Source: Dermatemys mawii (Eukaryota; Chordata; Testudines; Dermatemydidae). From it: a stretch of 64,000 bases of DNA. The first letter of the stretch is position 1. Every line of letters starts with the position of its first letter. The notes below the pieces were generated by a model. It searched no databases, was not told where the DNA came from, and saw only the letters and a list, made by a program, of their open reading frames with translations. The position numbers and the translations under genes were made by a program. Shown piece after piece: positions 42,812-54,095 of the stretch. The stretch lies in contig ML677387.1 of assembly GCA_007922305.1 (NCBI GenBank), forward strand, positions 1,342,227-1,406,226, given 5' to 3'.

Positions 42812-45569
42812 GATCCTTCCTAAGGAAGGTAAAACATAATTATCAGTTACTGGGTGTTTTGAATAACTCATGTACCTGTTTGGGAGGCCCTGGAGGACAA
42901 CCGGAATTGCTCTTCTCTCTGACTGGCATAAATCTTCCTGGTTCCCTTTTCTCACCCCCAGAGAGAGATGGCTCCTCTAGCAGGTACTTTGTGCCTCTGT
43001 GGCCTTCCCTGACTTTTCCTCCCTCTCCCCCCGCCTCCCCCAGCTGTGTTCTTAAACTAAAACAATAGGGGAAAAGAAACCAAATGAGAACACAGCACAT
43101 TCTGCACGGGGAAGGCAATCGTTTCTTCCCCTGCATCTTCCCAATGCGGCCAGGTGTTGTGAAACTCCAGATTATTCATTTTCCAGAAGGATGTGCATCC
43201 ATCTGCTTGAATTTGAGAAAAGATTAACAAGCCAATGAAAGCGAACCCTGCTGTCCCAGTGCTGCCATTCGTCCCGCGGCAGACTCGCCCCCCAATACAC
43301 CCCCCTTGTCCTGGGGCACTGGGAGGTGTTGAAGAGATTGCCTGGGAGATAGACACCAAAACAAAATTCACCAGGGCCCCTCCAAACGGCTATTCAGCAG
43401 ACTTGGCAAAATGTTAGGCAGCCTTGTGTAATCTGCAGCAAAACTCCCCCACCCCCAGCCAGGAGTGGGAAACTGGGACTGGATGGAGTTTCAGACGGAA
43501 CAGGACTCAGTGAGAGACTTGCCAGAATCACTCAGGTATCTGCTGGAGCCAAAGAACAAAAGAGCAGGAATACAGGCCTCCCGGAGACCTCGGAGGGGCT
43601 GCACAACTCGCAGATGCTGCGAGTTCTAATTGGCGAGAGCATCCACAACCACATCCTCTGAATAACAACACAATCCTGACTCTCGCCCTGTGTCTGTTTG
43701 TCTACCGGCAGAAGTGCATCATGGAAATAGTTAGTTCACCTCATGCTGAAGTAACATTCATAATATATCACATTTCACTTCTGAATAGCTGCCAGAAATA
43801 GAGCCATCTGTCCCTTGTTCGGCCACAGACTTCTCCGTCACACTGGAAAACGCTCTATGGAAAGACAGCCAGGTTTTCCTGTAGCTCGAACCCAGGCCTT
43901 GCTGATGGCAGCAGATGACTATACCCAAGCTAGGATTTTGCCCTATGTTTGCCTATTCCACTGTTGCAGTACAGGGGCCATGGGCATGTAGCTCTCGTAT
44001 TCTGTGAAGGATACCGATGAGAAAGTTTAATGTTTTCTATACAAGTTATAGGGGCTGGATCCTTAGGTGCTGAGAACTGGGATGGCGCCAAGGACTTGAG
44101 CAGTGTCAGACTCCAGGGAGAAGCTCTGCGGCGTGTGAACAGTGTTTCCTCGCCTCCTGAGAGATGGCTGCCTCCTAGCTGAGATCAGAATCAGAAGGGG
44201 CACCGCTGCCCAGTCATTTCCCTACAAGCAGCAGGTTTCCTGGGCTCAGACTGCCAGGGGCTAGTATAGTTCTTAGTGCTCTGGAAAAAGGGATGACTGG
44301 GGCTGATGGATTCAGAGATTGATCCAGCTCTCAGACTCAGTAGAGAGCCTCCCACTGATTGCTTTGAGCACTGGAGCAGACCACGTATGCCATTGCTCTG
44401 TTCAATGGGCCATAGAGCAGCTGTGTGTCATACACCTCCTGGAAGCACCTCTCAGCTTCTGGGGGAAGTATGGAGTTCCCAGCAAAGCCAGTTCCCACTG
44501 GAGGGTACAAAAGCCCTCTGCGAAGCAGTCTCCCATGTCAAGCTGGCTCTTTCCCAGGGAAAAAATGGGGGAAGGCTGTACCTCTGGCAGCTGATAATGC
44601 TGAAGTCTCAAGTAATTAGGGGAGAAATGCAAACAACAGCCCAGCATCACCTGATTTTGAGCAAAACACCCTTCATTCTCTGTTCCTCAGTCACCCCAGG
44701 ATGCATTCCTGGGATATATGGGCCCCAGGGCTTGGTAAGGGGAGCCAAGAAACCTGCATTGTCACTCCCAAAATCTGCTGCAAGAACACAGGGTTGGGAC
44801 TCGGGGGAGAGGGGAGGGAAGAGGACAGCTAAGCGTGCCAAACCCCTACCATTCACAGCTTGGGGGTGGACCCAGGAGTGGCTGCAAAAAGGTAGCACCC
44901 ATGAATGGCAGCTTGGTAAACAGTGGACCAGAACCCACTGCTATTCAGCAAGGGAGCCACTCAACGTCTTGGGACAATAACATCAGGGCAGCTGCCAACA
45001 GGAAAGTAGCAGGTACAGACTGCTGTTACCCAGCTGATGGCTGTATTGCTGGTGGGCAAGAGCCCCCAAGTGAGGCCCCCCAGAGTTTGCTCTGAAATGA
45101 GATGAAGGTTGAACAAGGCCAATTGATTGAATGATTCGTGGGGTCAGCAGGGGAGACAACAACAATCTAATAAGATGCTTCTGCAAATATATCACAGTCC
45201 ATTAGAAGAGCACGAGGGCCCACCGGCTCATCAATAGGCCAGCTGTACAGCGTGATATCTCTGCTCTCAGGCCCAGATCAATGGGCCCTCCTTTATAAAC
45301 CCACTAATCACTTTGGTTTATAGACAACATGTCCCTGAGGCACCTAGAAACCTCCCCCCCGTTTGTTCCAAGAGGAGGGTTTAAAACCTGCCTGCATTTT
45401 AATCATTCGGGTTTGGAGACGCTAGTGGATTCAAGTTGCCTTCGCCCCTTTTCATGTGGTTTGCTAGATTTACAAGACAGAGATCGAATGTCTAGGCTTG
45501 GCTAGGGAAGCATGAGAGCGGAGCGGCCCATTCCTGCAGTGGGGCTTCTGGCTGTATCATTTATTCATA
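42812..45569. other. Unassigned sequence; long open frame at 44.3 kb
   Basis: No repeat is recognised with confidence. A 224-codon plus frame (44,306-44,980) is the longest unexplained one in the window, but has no domain, no obvious splice or start context, and is overlapped by frames on both strands. 43,680-43,800 is AT-balanced sequence. Confidence 0.4.
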
Positions 45570-46100
45570 GGGTTGGTGCAGGCCAGCCAATCAAGGGGTG
45601 GAGTTGAAGGGGACAATTGCCCAGGGGCCAGGGTGATTTTAAAGGGTCTGAGGGCGCCCAGCTGAGGCAGCACAATGGGACCAAGGCAGGCTCAATGCCT
45701 GTCCCCACTCGCAGCTCCGTGCTGCTCCTGGAAGTGGCGTGCACCATCCCTGCGACCTCTGGCCGGAGGTGGAGGGGGAGGGAGGACACAGAAGGGGGGA
45801 GGCAGGGCCAGGGTCTTTGGGTTTGCGTGATTAGACAGTTGGCTACCCTACTGGTGGGCATGTGGGAGCCCTGGCCACGCTGGAAGAGCATGGCCAGCCC
45901 GCAGCTCCCTGGGCACCAGCCAGCACTAGCACAGCACCACTCAAATGTCAGGTGGGCCACGTCTGCGCGGCTTGTGAGTGCGCGGGGGCCCATCGACTGT
46001 TCTGCGCTGGGGCCCGGAATTGCTGTTGGGGGGCTTGGGCTGGTGATCTGTCATTTCTGCCATTGCTGCAAAGTGGGGTCCCTGTATTACTGAGACCCCA
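45570..46100. repeat. GC-rich segment, possible hAT derivative
   Basis: GACAATTGCCCAGGGGCCAG and CCGGAATTGCTGTTGGGGGG resemble words of GC-rich turtle hAT copies with GCAATTGCCC-type sequence. G runs at 45,774-45,813 could form a G-quadruplex with one long loop. The 142- and 158-codon frames on opposite strands look like chance in GC-rich repeat. Confidence 0.35.
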
Positions 46101-47459
46101 TTCCCACCCGCCTGAGACTGGTCATGTAAATCCAGAGAACATGCTCCCCTGAAACCCTAACGCTTCTGGGGAACACAGCAAACTGAACTGGACTCTTCTA
46201 CCACCCCGCCTCAGCCTCCCCCTTACTCCTGCTCCAGCTCTACCTGGAATATCGCTCAGATCCGATCGATAACATGATACTGTCTCTGGTTTGATATGAA
46301 CTAGTGTCAATAGCCATTAAACTATTACAGGGGCAATATTGCGAGCTGAAGCATGTTGGGGAGAGTCCCCAGCTGACCAACCTCATTTCTGTTGGGATCG
46401 CAGCTAAATTTAAACCCAAAGCTGCAGCAATTTAAAAGTATATCAAAGGATCCAAGTATAATTGCTCTTACCTTTAACAAGACCATCTTTGCTTGGCAAA
46501 CGATTTCGTTTGGTTCCTTGGGTAGTTGCTTAAACCAGTACCTAGAGTTCCTCTAGTCTAAACAGTCCTGGTGCTCGGAGCAGGATCACAGACCTAATCA
46601 CAGCTCTGGCAGTAGCTAGGGAAATCCATTCCCACCCCGCACAGGTGTTTACTTGTGATGTAGGTACCTGACTATGGAACTTACTATTCTGCTGAAGGCC
46701 TTTCCAACCCTTCCAAGTTTGTTGGCGAAGGCGGATCATTTGTCACTCTTCAGAATCCACCAACCAACACATTCTGATGTGATTTACAACCCTCACTCCC
46801 ATCGTATGTAGCACCAGCTGTTAAAGAGGGCACTGCTTTTAAAGGGCTGTATTTATTGTCTTGTAACTCTACCTGCAAGAAATGCATCTTTGATGGCTGA
46901 GCAGATCAAAGATAAAACATATTGTTTATAGCATTTGCTTTCATGCTGAAAATGGAATTGTATATCTCCCAGGCCATAAAACTGAAATATTGCTCTTTGA
47001 AAGAGTTTCATTGTGCTTCACTTTGTCTTGGGATTCCAGTCACTGACCTTGTAAAGCTCAGGAGGAAAGATGAAGGCCGGTTCTGTATGTCATTAGAGAA
47101 AATGAATGAAGTCATAAATCATCCCTCCAGAGCGATGCTCGGGTGTCCGGGACAGTATTCCCACCTGCTCCCACAATCTTCTGAATGCGCCTCAGCAGAT
47201 ACGCATGGGGGCCCCAGGCTTAAACGTCGTCAGGGATCCGTGCTCCTGGTTTATGTCTAGGCTTGTTAGTTTGTTCATGGCTGGGAGAAATACAGGAGGG
47301 TTTGAATTCCTCCTGGATAGAAGGGGTGGGGCTGTGGGGAGAGAAGACCACTTTGCCTGGGGGTGGAGTGTTCATTAGGATCCAGGCACAGGGCTCACAA
47401 CAAGTCCTAGCCCGGCAGCTGCCCTGAGCTGGACACTCCCTCTCTAGTGTACTACTGTG

Positions 47460-47462
<3 letters not shown>
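46101..47462. other. Unassigned sequence; AT-balanced segment with TCF-like pair
   Basis: No gene is seen. About 46,800-47,110 is repeat-free, with CTTTGAT (46,888-46,894) and ATCAAAG (46,905-46,911) in inverted order. It is a candidate conserved non-coding element. Confidence 0.45.

Positions 47463-47487
<25 letters not shown>
47463..47487. repeat. (CT)n microsatellite
   Basis: An uninterrupted CT run of about 12 units. Confidence 0.95.
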
Positions 47488-47490
<3 letters not shown>

Positions 47491-48794
47491 GGTATGCACC
47501 TACTGCTGCCCTTAACTGGAGCACCTGCCCCCTAGCAGCCTGGGAATGATGAAGTCCCTAGTGGATTAATGGAGCTCTTCTCCCTTTTGGGGCTACAGGA
47601 AGTTCTGTTTAGGGTAGGTGTGGGTTCTTTTAAAGGGGGCAGGGGGGCTGATTGCTGCTGTGACCCCTATTCTGTCAGTGGGTTGAAGTGCTTTAGCAAA
47701 CCGGAAGGTTGGCAACATTTCCTAAAGAGGCAGGGCCTGGGGCTTCTTCTGGAAGATCATTGTGCGGCCAGAATCCTTCTGTCACCAGCTCTTAAGCCCG
47801 TCATGCCAGGGCTTGGTGATCTGGTTAGATCTCCTCCCTGCATCTAGACTAATCTCAGCTCTGGCATTTCCCAGCCTCTCAGGGAGTGGATTTTTTTTTT
47901 TTTTTTGAATGCTTGATTTCCTTTGTTTTTATAAAGATGAACTGCATCCTAATAATGGCTGGGATGTGCCATGCAAGTGATTTCAGCTTCCCCCTCAGCC
48001 TGGCCACTTCACAACACACTCTAGAGTTGTGGTTTGCTCAGGGCAGACTAGATGCCTCAAACTGGGACAGAAGGAGAAAAAGCATTTTCACGCAATTAGT
48101 GGCTCAGATTCTTTCCATTGTATTTGGCTGCCAAACCTTGCCCTGGTGTTCTTCACCAAGCGCAGAACAGTTAGTGGGAGCCATCTGACCCGGCTCCTTA
48201 TGAAGAATAGACCCCTGGATTAGAAGCAGCCTTTGTCTAACACCATGATTATGCTCGGGACTGTACAACACAAAACAAAGACACTCCCTGGCCCAACTTT
48301 CCAAAGTGCAGCTGAACATTTACAACTCAAGGCAGGGGGAGATGCAGGTGCTCAGCACCTCTGCAGACCAGGGGCAAAGAGAAGATGGAACCCACGGGGA
48401 GATCCAGCGGCAGGGAGGTTGTCAGGGGTTGCATAGTCATGGCAGCATGGAAAGACGCACAAAGGCAGCAGTGGGCATCCAGACTGGCATGGCTGGCAGA
48501 GTAGACAGGATGCGTGGGCAATACGGACTCTGCTGCTTTTTATAAAACAGGAGGAGACTAGACAGACAATGACACCCTGGTATAGGAAGGTTAAAGGAAA
48601 CAGAAGGACTTAAACATTATCCTGGTTAACAGGTCCACTGCACGCTGTCCTTGTGAGGCCTTTTCACGGGGAGGTCTGCTTCACCCTGCAGGCTGCCTGG
48701 CATTCTGGCTCTGATTAGCAAAGCACTTCGGCATGACCTTAACTCAGAGAAACCTACAGAGCTCAATCTGTCTAGTTTATCAAAAGACTAAGGT
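47488..48794. other. Unassigned sequence; dispersed repeat at 48.25-48.30 kb
   Basis: A T run lies at 47,889-47,906. GGACTGTACAACACAAAACA and CACTCCCTGGCCCAACTTTC near 48,257-48,303 resemble the GCTGTACAA-type dispersed repeat of 4.3 kb. No gene is seen. Confidence 0.45.
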
Positions 48795-49135
48795 GGCTTG
48801 ATTACGGTATGTAAGTACCTTCTCGGGGAGAAAATACCAGGCACTAAAGGGCTCTTCACTCTAGTGGAGAAAGACAACAAGGAGCAACAGCTGGAAATTC
48901 AAGCCAGACAAATACACATTAGATATAAGGAGCATGTTTTTAACAGCAAGAGTGATTAATCCTTAGGAAAAGTACCATGAGAAGTGGGGGATTCTGCAGC
49001 TCCTGAAGGCTTCACACCGAGACTGGAGGCCTTTCTGGAAGAGATGCTTAGCCAAACACAGGCCCAGGGGTGCATCACTGGGTGAAATTCTATGGTCAGG
49101 ATAGCAGACAAAATGATCTAATGGTTCCTTGGGGC
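48795..49135 (+). mobile_element. CR1 LINE 3' region fragment
   Basis: GTATGTAAGTACCTTCTCGG, AAGGGCTCTTCACTCTAGTG, GTTTTTAACAGCAAGAGTGA and AAATTCTATGGTCAGGATAG appear in CR1 3' order (TATAAGTACCT...GGGCTCTTCA...TTTTTAACAG). The copy is diverged and lacks the terminal ATTCTATGA unit. Confidence 0.7.
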
Positions 49136-49699
49136 CCCCAGTGCAGTGAATTTTAAGTACATGAAATTCTATGCAAATACTTACAATTAAGCACGGGCTG
49201 ATGATGTGTTTTTCTGGACTGAGGCCAAAGTACTCCGGGTGATGCTGGCAGACCGGGTGCCAGCTCATACCAAGGGCTCCATGTCTCCACCGCACACTAA
49301 CAAATACATGGCTGGAACCAGCCTGGCTCACCTGTGTGAAAGTCTTATTAAAATGGATATTAGGATGGTAAGAATGTGTTTAGTCTTTAGACTTTATGGA
49401 ATGCGGGTGAGGAGCTGCCTGCATTGATCTCATAGAATCTGTATCCCATACTTTTATTTTGTAAGTGTCTCTGACACCGCAAAGCACCAGACAGGAGAGA
49501 GACATTAACCAGTGTATAGTGGTGAGCTACAGCAGGAGCCATTACACCCTGGCCAGCAAGGAAGGCTCATTGATACCAGATGGACTAAAGTGGGATGTTA
49601 AAGAGGACAAAGAATTTTCTGCTCTGAACTCCCCCGCCCCCATGGAGATGAGTCATGTGAGTGGATTCCTCCCAGCAGCTATGCTTACAGTTCAGTGCA
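49136..49699. other. Unassigned sequence, no gene seen
   Basis: There are short frames only, with no repeat recognised. Confidence 0.45.
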
Positions 49700-50255
49700 C
49701 ATGGGAGAAAGGGAATAAAAACACCTAACAAAAAGAAATTATAGCTCAATGCCTCTTGGACTTTGGAGGGCAAGGTTTCAAGGCATAAGCAAGAGATCCC
49801 CAGACCTTAGCCTCTGTTAACCCTAAAGGTTGTCTAAAGTTTGCATATGATAGAAGTTTCTAATACTTTGTGAAACTTAAGATTGTAACTCATTTGTGTA
49901 CATGTTTTTCTGCTTTAAGCTTGTAAATACCTTGTTTCCTATTTAATAAATCATTAGACAGTTTATTATAGGATTGGCTTTGTCTCTGGTGTGAGATCTA
50001 ATGTGCAAGTGACCTAGGGTAAGTGGCCGGCCCTTTGGGCCTGGAGTGACCCACATTGCTATGATCCTGAGTGTAAGGGATCATCTTTCACAAAGGCAGC
50101 TCACCGGAGTGGCAAGACAGATTGGAGAACCAGGGAACTGTTTGTGACTCTGTGGTTAGGCTCTTATAGTGCCTGAGGAGATAAACACTTGATGATTGGT
50201 TGGTGAAATCTTAGAACCCACAGCCAGTGTGGGGTTTGTGCCTAGGTTCCTAACA
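49700..50255 (+). repeat. LTR-like or other retroelement terminal repeat
   Basis: GGGAATAAAAACACC (TATA-like, near 49,711) is followed about 230 bases later by AATAAA (49,945-49,950). Then come TAGGATTGGCTTTGTCTCTGG, GGCCCTTTGGGCCTGG and a block ending GGTTCCTAACAG. I recall this downstream block as an abundant turtle repeat in transcripts. A TATA-then-poly(A)-signal layout suits an LTR, but no TG...CA ends or duplication were fixed. Confidence 0.4.
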
Positions 50256-50726
50256 GTCAGCGCTGAGGTTAGTTCTCACGTTCTGCAGTCACTAGACACA
50301 GCTTTATACTCAGCCCCTGTAAGCCTGAGCCCCGGACAGGGACTGAAAAGCATGACAAGCTGGCTCTCCTGAGAGGAGCAGAACATGGTGTTTTTCTGAC
50401 AGCTGGACGGGTGCATTTGCTTTTCACCGGAGCAAGGAGTGAGACAGAAATGCCATTCTTCAACACCTCACAAATCCTGCCCACAAGGATTTTAGCTTAA
50501 ATGGATTATCAGATCATAATGCAGTTTTCATACTTCGCCTGGAAAACCAGGTAATTGTTTAGGAGGTTTGATTTGTGGGGATTTTACCTCGTCTGTAGAA
50601 AGCCGTGGCTCGTATTCATTTGCAAAGTTATTAGCACTTAACGAGCATGCAGTGAACGATGCCTTTCCTGGGCATGTCATTCAAGGGTGAGCTCATGGTG
50701 TCCATCACAAAGGATTCCTGGAGCCG
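50256..50726. other. Unassigned sequence, no gene seen
   Basis: No repeat or gene is recognised. Confidence 0.45.
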
Positions 50727-50860
50727 GCTCCCATCTCTGCCACTGATCTCTTGTGTGATCTTGACCAAGTCACTTCACTCCTGTTTCCCCAGCTGTAGTA
50801 TGGGAGCAGTTAGTCTTACTTCCTAAGGGCTGAGATCTGTGGATGAAAAGTGCCACCAGC
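50727..50860 (+). repeat. MIR-type SINE fragment
   Basis: CCCATCTCTGCCACTGATCT, TGTGTGATCTTGACCAAGTC, CTGTTTCCCCAGCTGTAGTA and TGTGGATGAAAAGTGCCA follow the MIR CORE and tail order. The tRNA-like head is absent. Confidence 0.75.
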
Positions 50861-52907
50861 CGGCAAGGTGTTAATATCACTGGTCAGTGCCACAGACTCA
50901 GCCTCAGAGAATTAGGATGCCACTCGGCTCTGCCGGCCTCTGTCTCTTCAGCCCTGACAGCTGCAGCATGTTCCCTTTGAGGCTGACAGCTGCATATTCT
51001 CCAGTATGAAAGGTTCACGATCCCCCTACCCCCAACCTTCTGCTCCCGAGTCAATTCCAGCTCGCTGACAAACATCAGGCGAGCCAGGTGCCTGACCCGG
51101 CACAGAGGTGGCTCTGGATCTATTATAACAAGTGGCAGTGCTTTGCAGATCAGCCTTTGCAGCCTCTGAAGAAGAGCCTTGGTACCGGGGAAGCGTGTGC
51201 AACAGGGGCAGTGTGGAGTTTGCTTGCACCATGGTAACTACTGGCTTGCAGTATTTTCTGGTGGTATCCAAAAAGAAAACCTGTAAACAGCTAGGGCCAG
51301 ATTACGCCCAGCCCCAGAGCAGGTGCATGACAGAGAGCCAGGCTTGCAGCTACACCAATCGCTGTAGGAACCTTTCTGCTCAGGGAGCTCAAAAACTCTG
51401 CAGGATTCAAGGTGCTTTGGCACCTCGCTCTGCAAAGGCCAAGGGGATGGGGTATAGAGTGGAGGAGGCTGAGCCACTCTCCTGACTCCAGCAGAGTTGG
51501 CTGGCTGCAGGGGAAGGAACAGGCTGCCCCTATTTCTTGAGAGCTGGGCTTCCTGGGGCTCTTGGAGGTGGTAGGTTGGTTTTTCCTGACCCCTAAGCAC
51601 ATCACAAAGCAGAGACTATGACAGCACCTATTGGACCAGCAGGTACCAGGCTTACCTAGAGAGACGGGCCTGAGCCGTAAGGCTGGTCTCGGGCTGTGGA
51701 TCAGAGCCCTCCCATCCCATAAAGTCCAAAGGCGCCTGGTTTAGGTCCCTTCTCGCATTACCCGTGCCGAGCTCCGAAGCCCATGCACCAAGGTTCTTCC
51801 CTGCAATAAAGGGCTGTCAAAATTCTCTTCCAACTTGGAGATGCAGCCTGGTTTTGACTGGAACGGTGGTAGTTAATTTCTACAAGATGTGCTCATCCGG
51901 CACCATAGGAATTGTCCGGCATAAAAAAACCTGCTTAAAACTGCAACAATTCAGATCAACAGTTCCCTCATTAACACTTGTTAGGGACAATTAAATGCCA
52001 GGAGAGACTCTCACACACCCATTTTTAAATGGGAACGTATCTAAAAATGGTTCCTTTCCATGGGAAAAGCTAGTTTGCAGCATAGCATTTGGAAAACATG
52101 TTTGCAGAGAAAATGAAATTTCAGCCTTTGGTTCCTGCCAAAACAAGGAAGAGCAAAGAAAAGTGGGAATTCAAATAGCTCCCCAAACCTCAAATGTTAA
52201 CCAAAAACTTCCTAAAATGCTGGGGTTGGGCCAGTTTTTGTTGGATTCCTGGCCCCCGTTTGACATGAAGCCACACATGCTAGGAAGCAAAGCCACAAGA
52301 GCCCAACTGCCTTCACAGCAAGATTTTTCTGGGTGGAGAGTGTGGGTGGGAGAGGCAGTTTCATAATTCAGCCTCCAGACTGGACCGTTCCCCCTGCCGG
52401 GGAATCATGCAGCTCCTAGTGCTAAAGACTCCCAGTGTTAAATCATGTTTGTAATGCTGGGTAGAGCCAAGTGCTGGCATTCAAGAGTCATTGCTGTCCA
52501 TTAGGCAGATCCTCCTTTGCACTCCTCAGTGTATCCTTAGAAAACAAGGCAGCAGCATTAGAGATCCTGTCCCCTCTTGCACTCCAAGTGGGAGCTTCAG
52601 AGAGTTACCGTCTTGACGACCTGTCTTTATTCTTCAGGTTTTTTGTTTGCAAGCTGTTACTTTTGCAAGCAGGGGACCGTAATCAGGATCCCAGCACCAC
52701 AGATTTCACGAGCACTTTGGTTGACATTGTTCTGACACCAGTAACAAGGAAAACTGAAATTTCTACCTAAATATCCCAATATTCCAGACTCTGTATGGAA
52801 CCAAAACCACCCTGTGCTTAATATTACAACTGCCAAAGTGTCAGGAAGTGAACAATTTCACCGCCTTCCGAGTCACTGAATAAATTCCCAGTGCCTGACA
52901 TTTATAC
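50861..52907. other. Unassigned sequence, no gene seen
   Basis: Overlapping frames at 51,132-51,605 on both strands (up to 120 codons) and one at 51,995-52,366 have no domain. AT-rich AAAATGG/GGAAAA words at 52,020-52,220 recall the TTTTC/GAAAA repeat. Confidence 0.4.
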
Positions 52908-53296
52908 ATGAACATAAGAAAGGCCATATTGGGTCATCAATGGTACAACTAGCCCAGTATCCTGTCTTCCAACAGCGGCCAATGCCAGGTGCTTCAGAGA
53001 GAATGAACAGAACAGACAACTGAGAGATCCATCTCCTGTTGTCCATTCCCAGCTTCTGGAAGTCAGAGCCTTAGGGACACCCAGAGCAGGGGGCTGCATC
53101 CCTGACCATCTTGGCTACTAGCCACTGATGGACCTATCCTCCAGGAATTTATTTAGTTCTTCGTTAAACCCAATTATATGCTTTGCCTTCACAACATCCC
53201 CAGGCAAGGAGTTTCACAAGTTGACTGTGTGCTGTGAAAAAATACTTCCTTTTGTTTTAAATCTGCTGCCTATTAATTTTAAGGGGACTATATTAT
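52908..53296 (-). mobile_element. CR1 LINE 3' end
   Basis: Plus-strand GAACATAAGAAAGGCCATAT, CCCAGTATCCTGTCTTCCAA, GACCTATCCTCCAGGAATTT, GGCAAGGAGTTTCACAAGTT and TCTGCTGCCTATTAATTTTA are the complement of the CR1 3' region. It is the same subfamily as 29.8 kb, in the opposite orientation. Confidence 0.9.
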
Positions 53297-53986
53297 GGGC
53301 TGGACAACATCTTATTTTTAAGAAAGCCATAAGCCATGTTTGTATTTGTGAGCTCACCTGCATTATCACTGTTTGGGTTGTTGCTGGCAAAGGATGGGGG
53401 GAGATTCTGGCTCATTAAATATTTGGCAATACAGTGGCAGCATTTTGCATTTCACTCATGGTAGTTTTCTTAGGAAAGTTGATTCTATTGGTCATTTGCT
53501 TCCAAAATGCACCACCACAAGGCATGCAAACACATTCTTCCTCCAGTGAGCCTTGCTGACAACTGCCCATTAACCACAGTGTAGTATCTCTTACAAAAAC
53601 ATGGGAAGAAACAACAGAATCAAAGCAGTTTCCTTGGCAACAAAGAGGTGGTGAGGATGGGCGGGAGTGGGAGGGAGTTACTTGCATCTTGTAAATAATG
53701 TATTAGTTTGTGCTCATAAGAGTCTGAAAATACTGCAAACTAGTTCATGTTACTAACAGGTTCACTGAACCTGCTGTTGTTCTATTAGCAACTATTCCCA
53801 GGAGATAGAATTGCAATGTCCCCCTCTTGCCCTGGAATTCTCTTTTCTTTTCATGATATTGGCTGAATTTCCTCCACTCTCTCTCTCCCCCACTTTTTTT
53901 TTTTTTTTAAAATGCATGACTAAGCTTTGGGGACTGTTCCTGGTGCAGTGGGCATTTGCAGCTCACATGAATGCCAAGGAGAGAGA
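53297..53986. other. Unassigned sequence, no gene seen
   Basis: A T run lies at 53,895-53,909. No gene or repeat is otherwise seen. Confidence 0.45.
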
Positions 53987-54095
53987 GCTAAGGTGGGGGA
54001 GGTCCCATATCTTTTATTGGACCAATATCTGTTGGTGAATGAGAAACTCTGGACCTTAGTTTTTGAGCTTACACAGAGTTTTTCTTCAGGGCTGG
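53987..54095 (-). mobile_element. Second PLE tail family, decayed
   Basis: On the minus strand it reads CTGAAGA (54,083-54,089), ACTCTGTGTAAGCTC, AAAA, then CACCAACAGATATTGGTCC and AATAAAAGATATGGGACCTC. This fits a widespread vertebrate Penelope tail whose intact form has CTGAAGA, a GAGCT/AGCTC stem and GAAA (recalled). Here GAAA is AAAA and the stem is partly lost, so any ribozyme is dead. Confidence 0.5.

Noticed and set aside
45774..45813. G-quadruplex regulatory element
   Set aside because: Four or more G runs exist, but one intervening loop is about 11 bases and there is no promoter or gene nearby.
45565..46093. Overlapping 142- and 158-codon frames on opposite strands
   Set aside because: GC-rich probable hAT-derived sequence; neither strand gives a domain.
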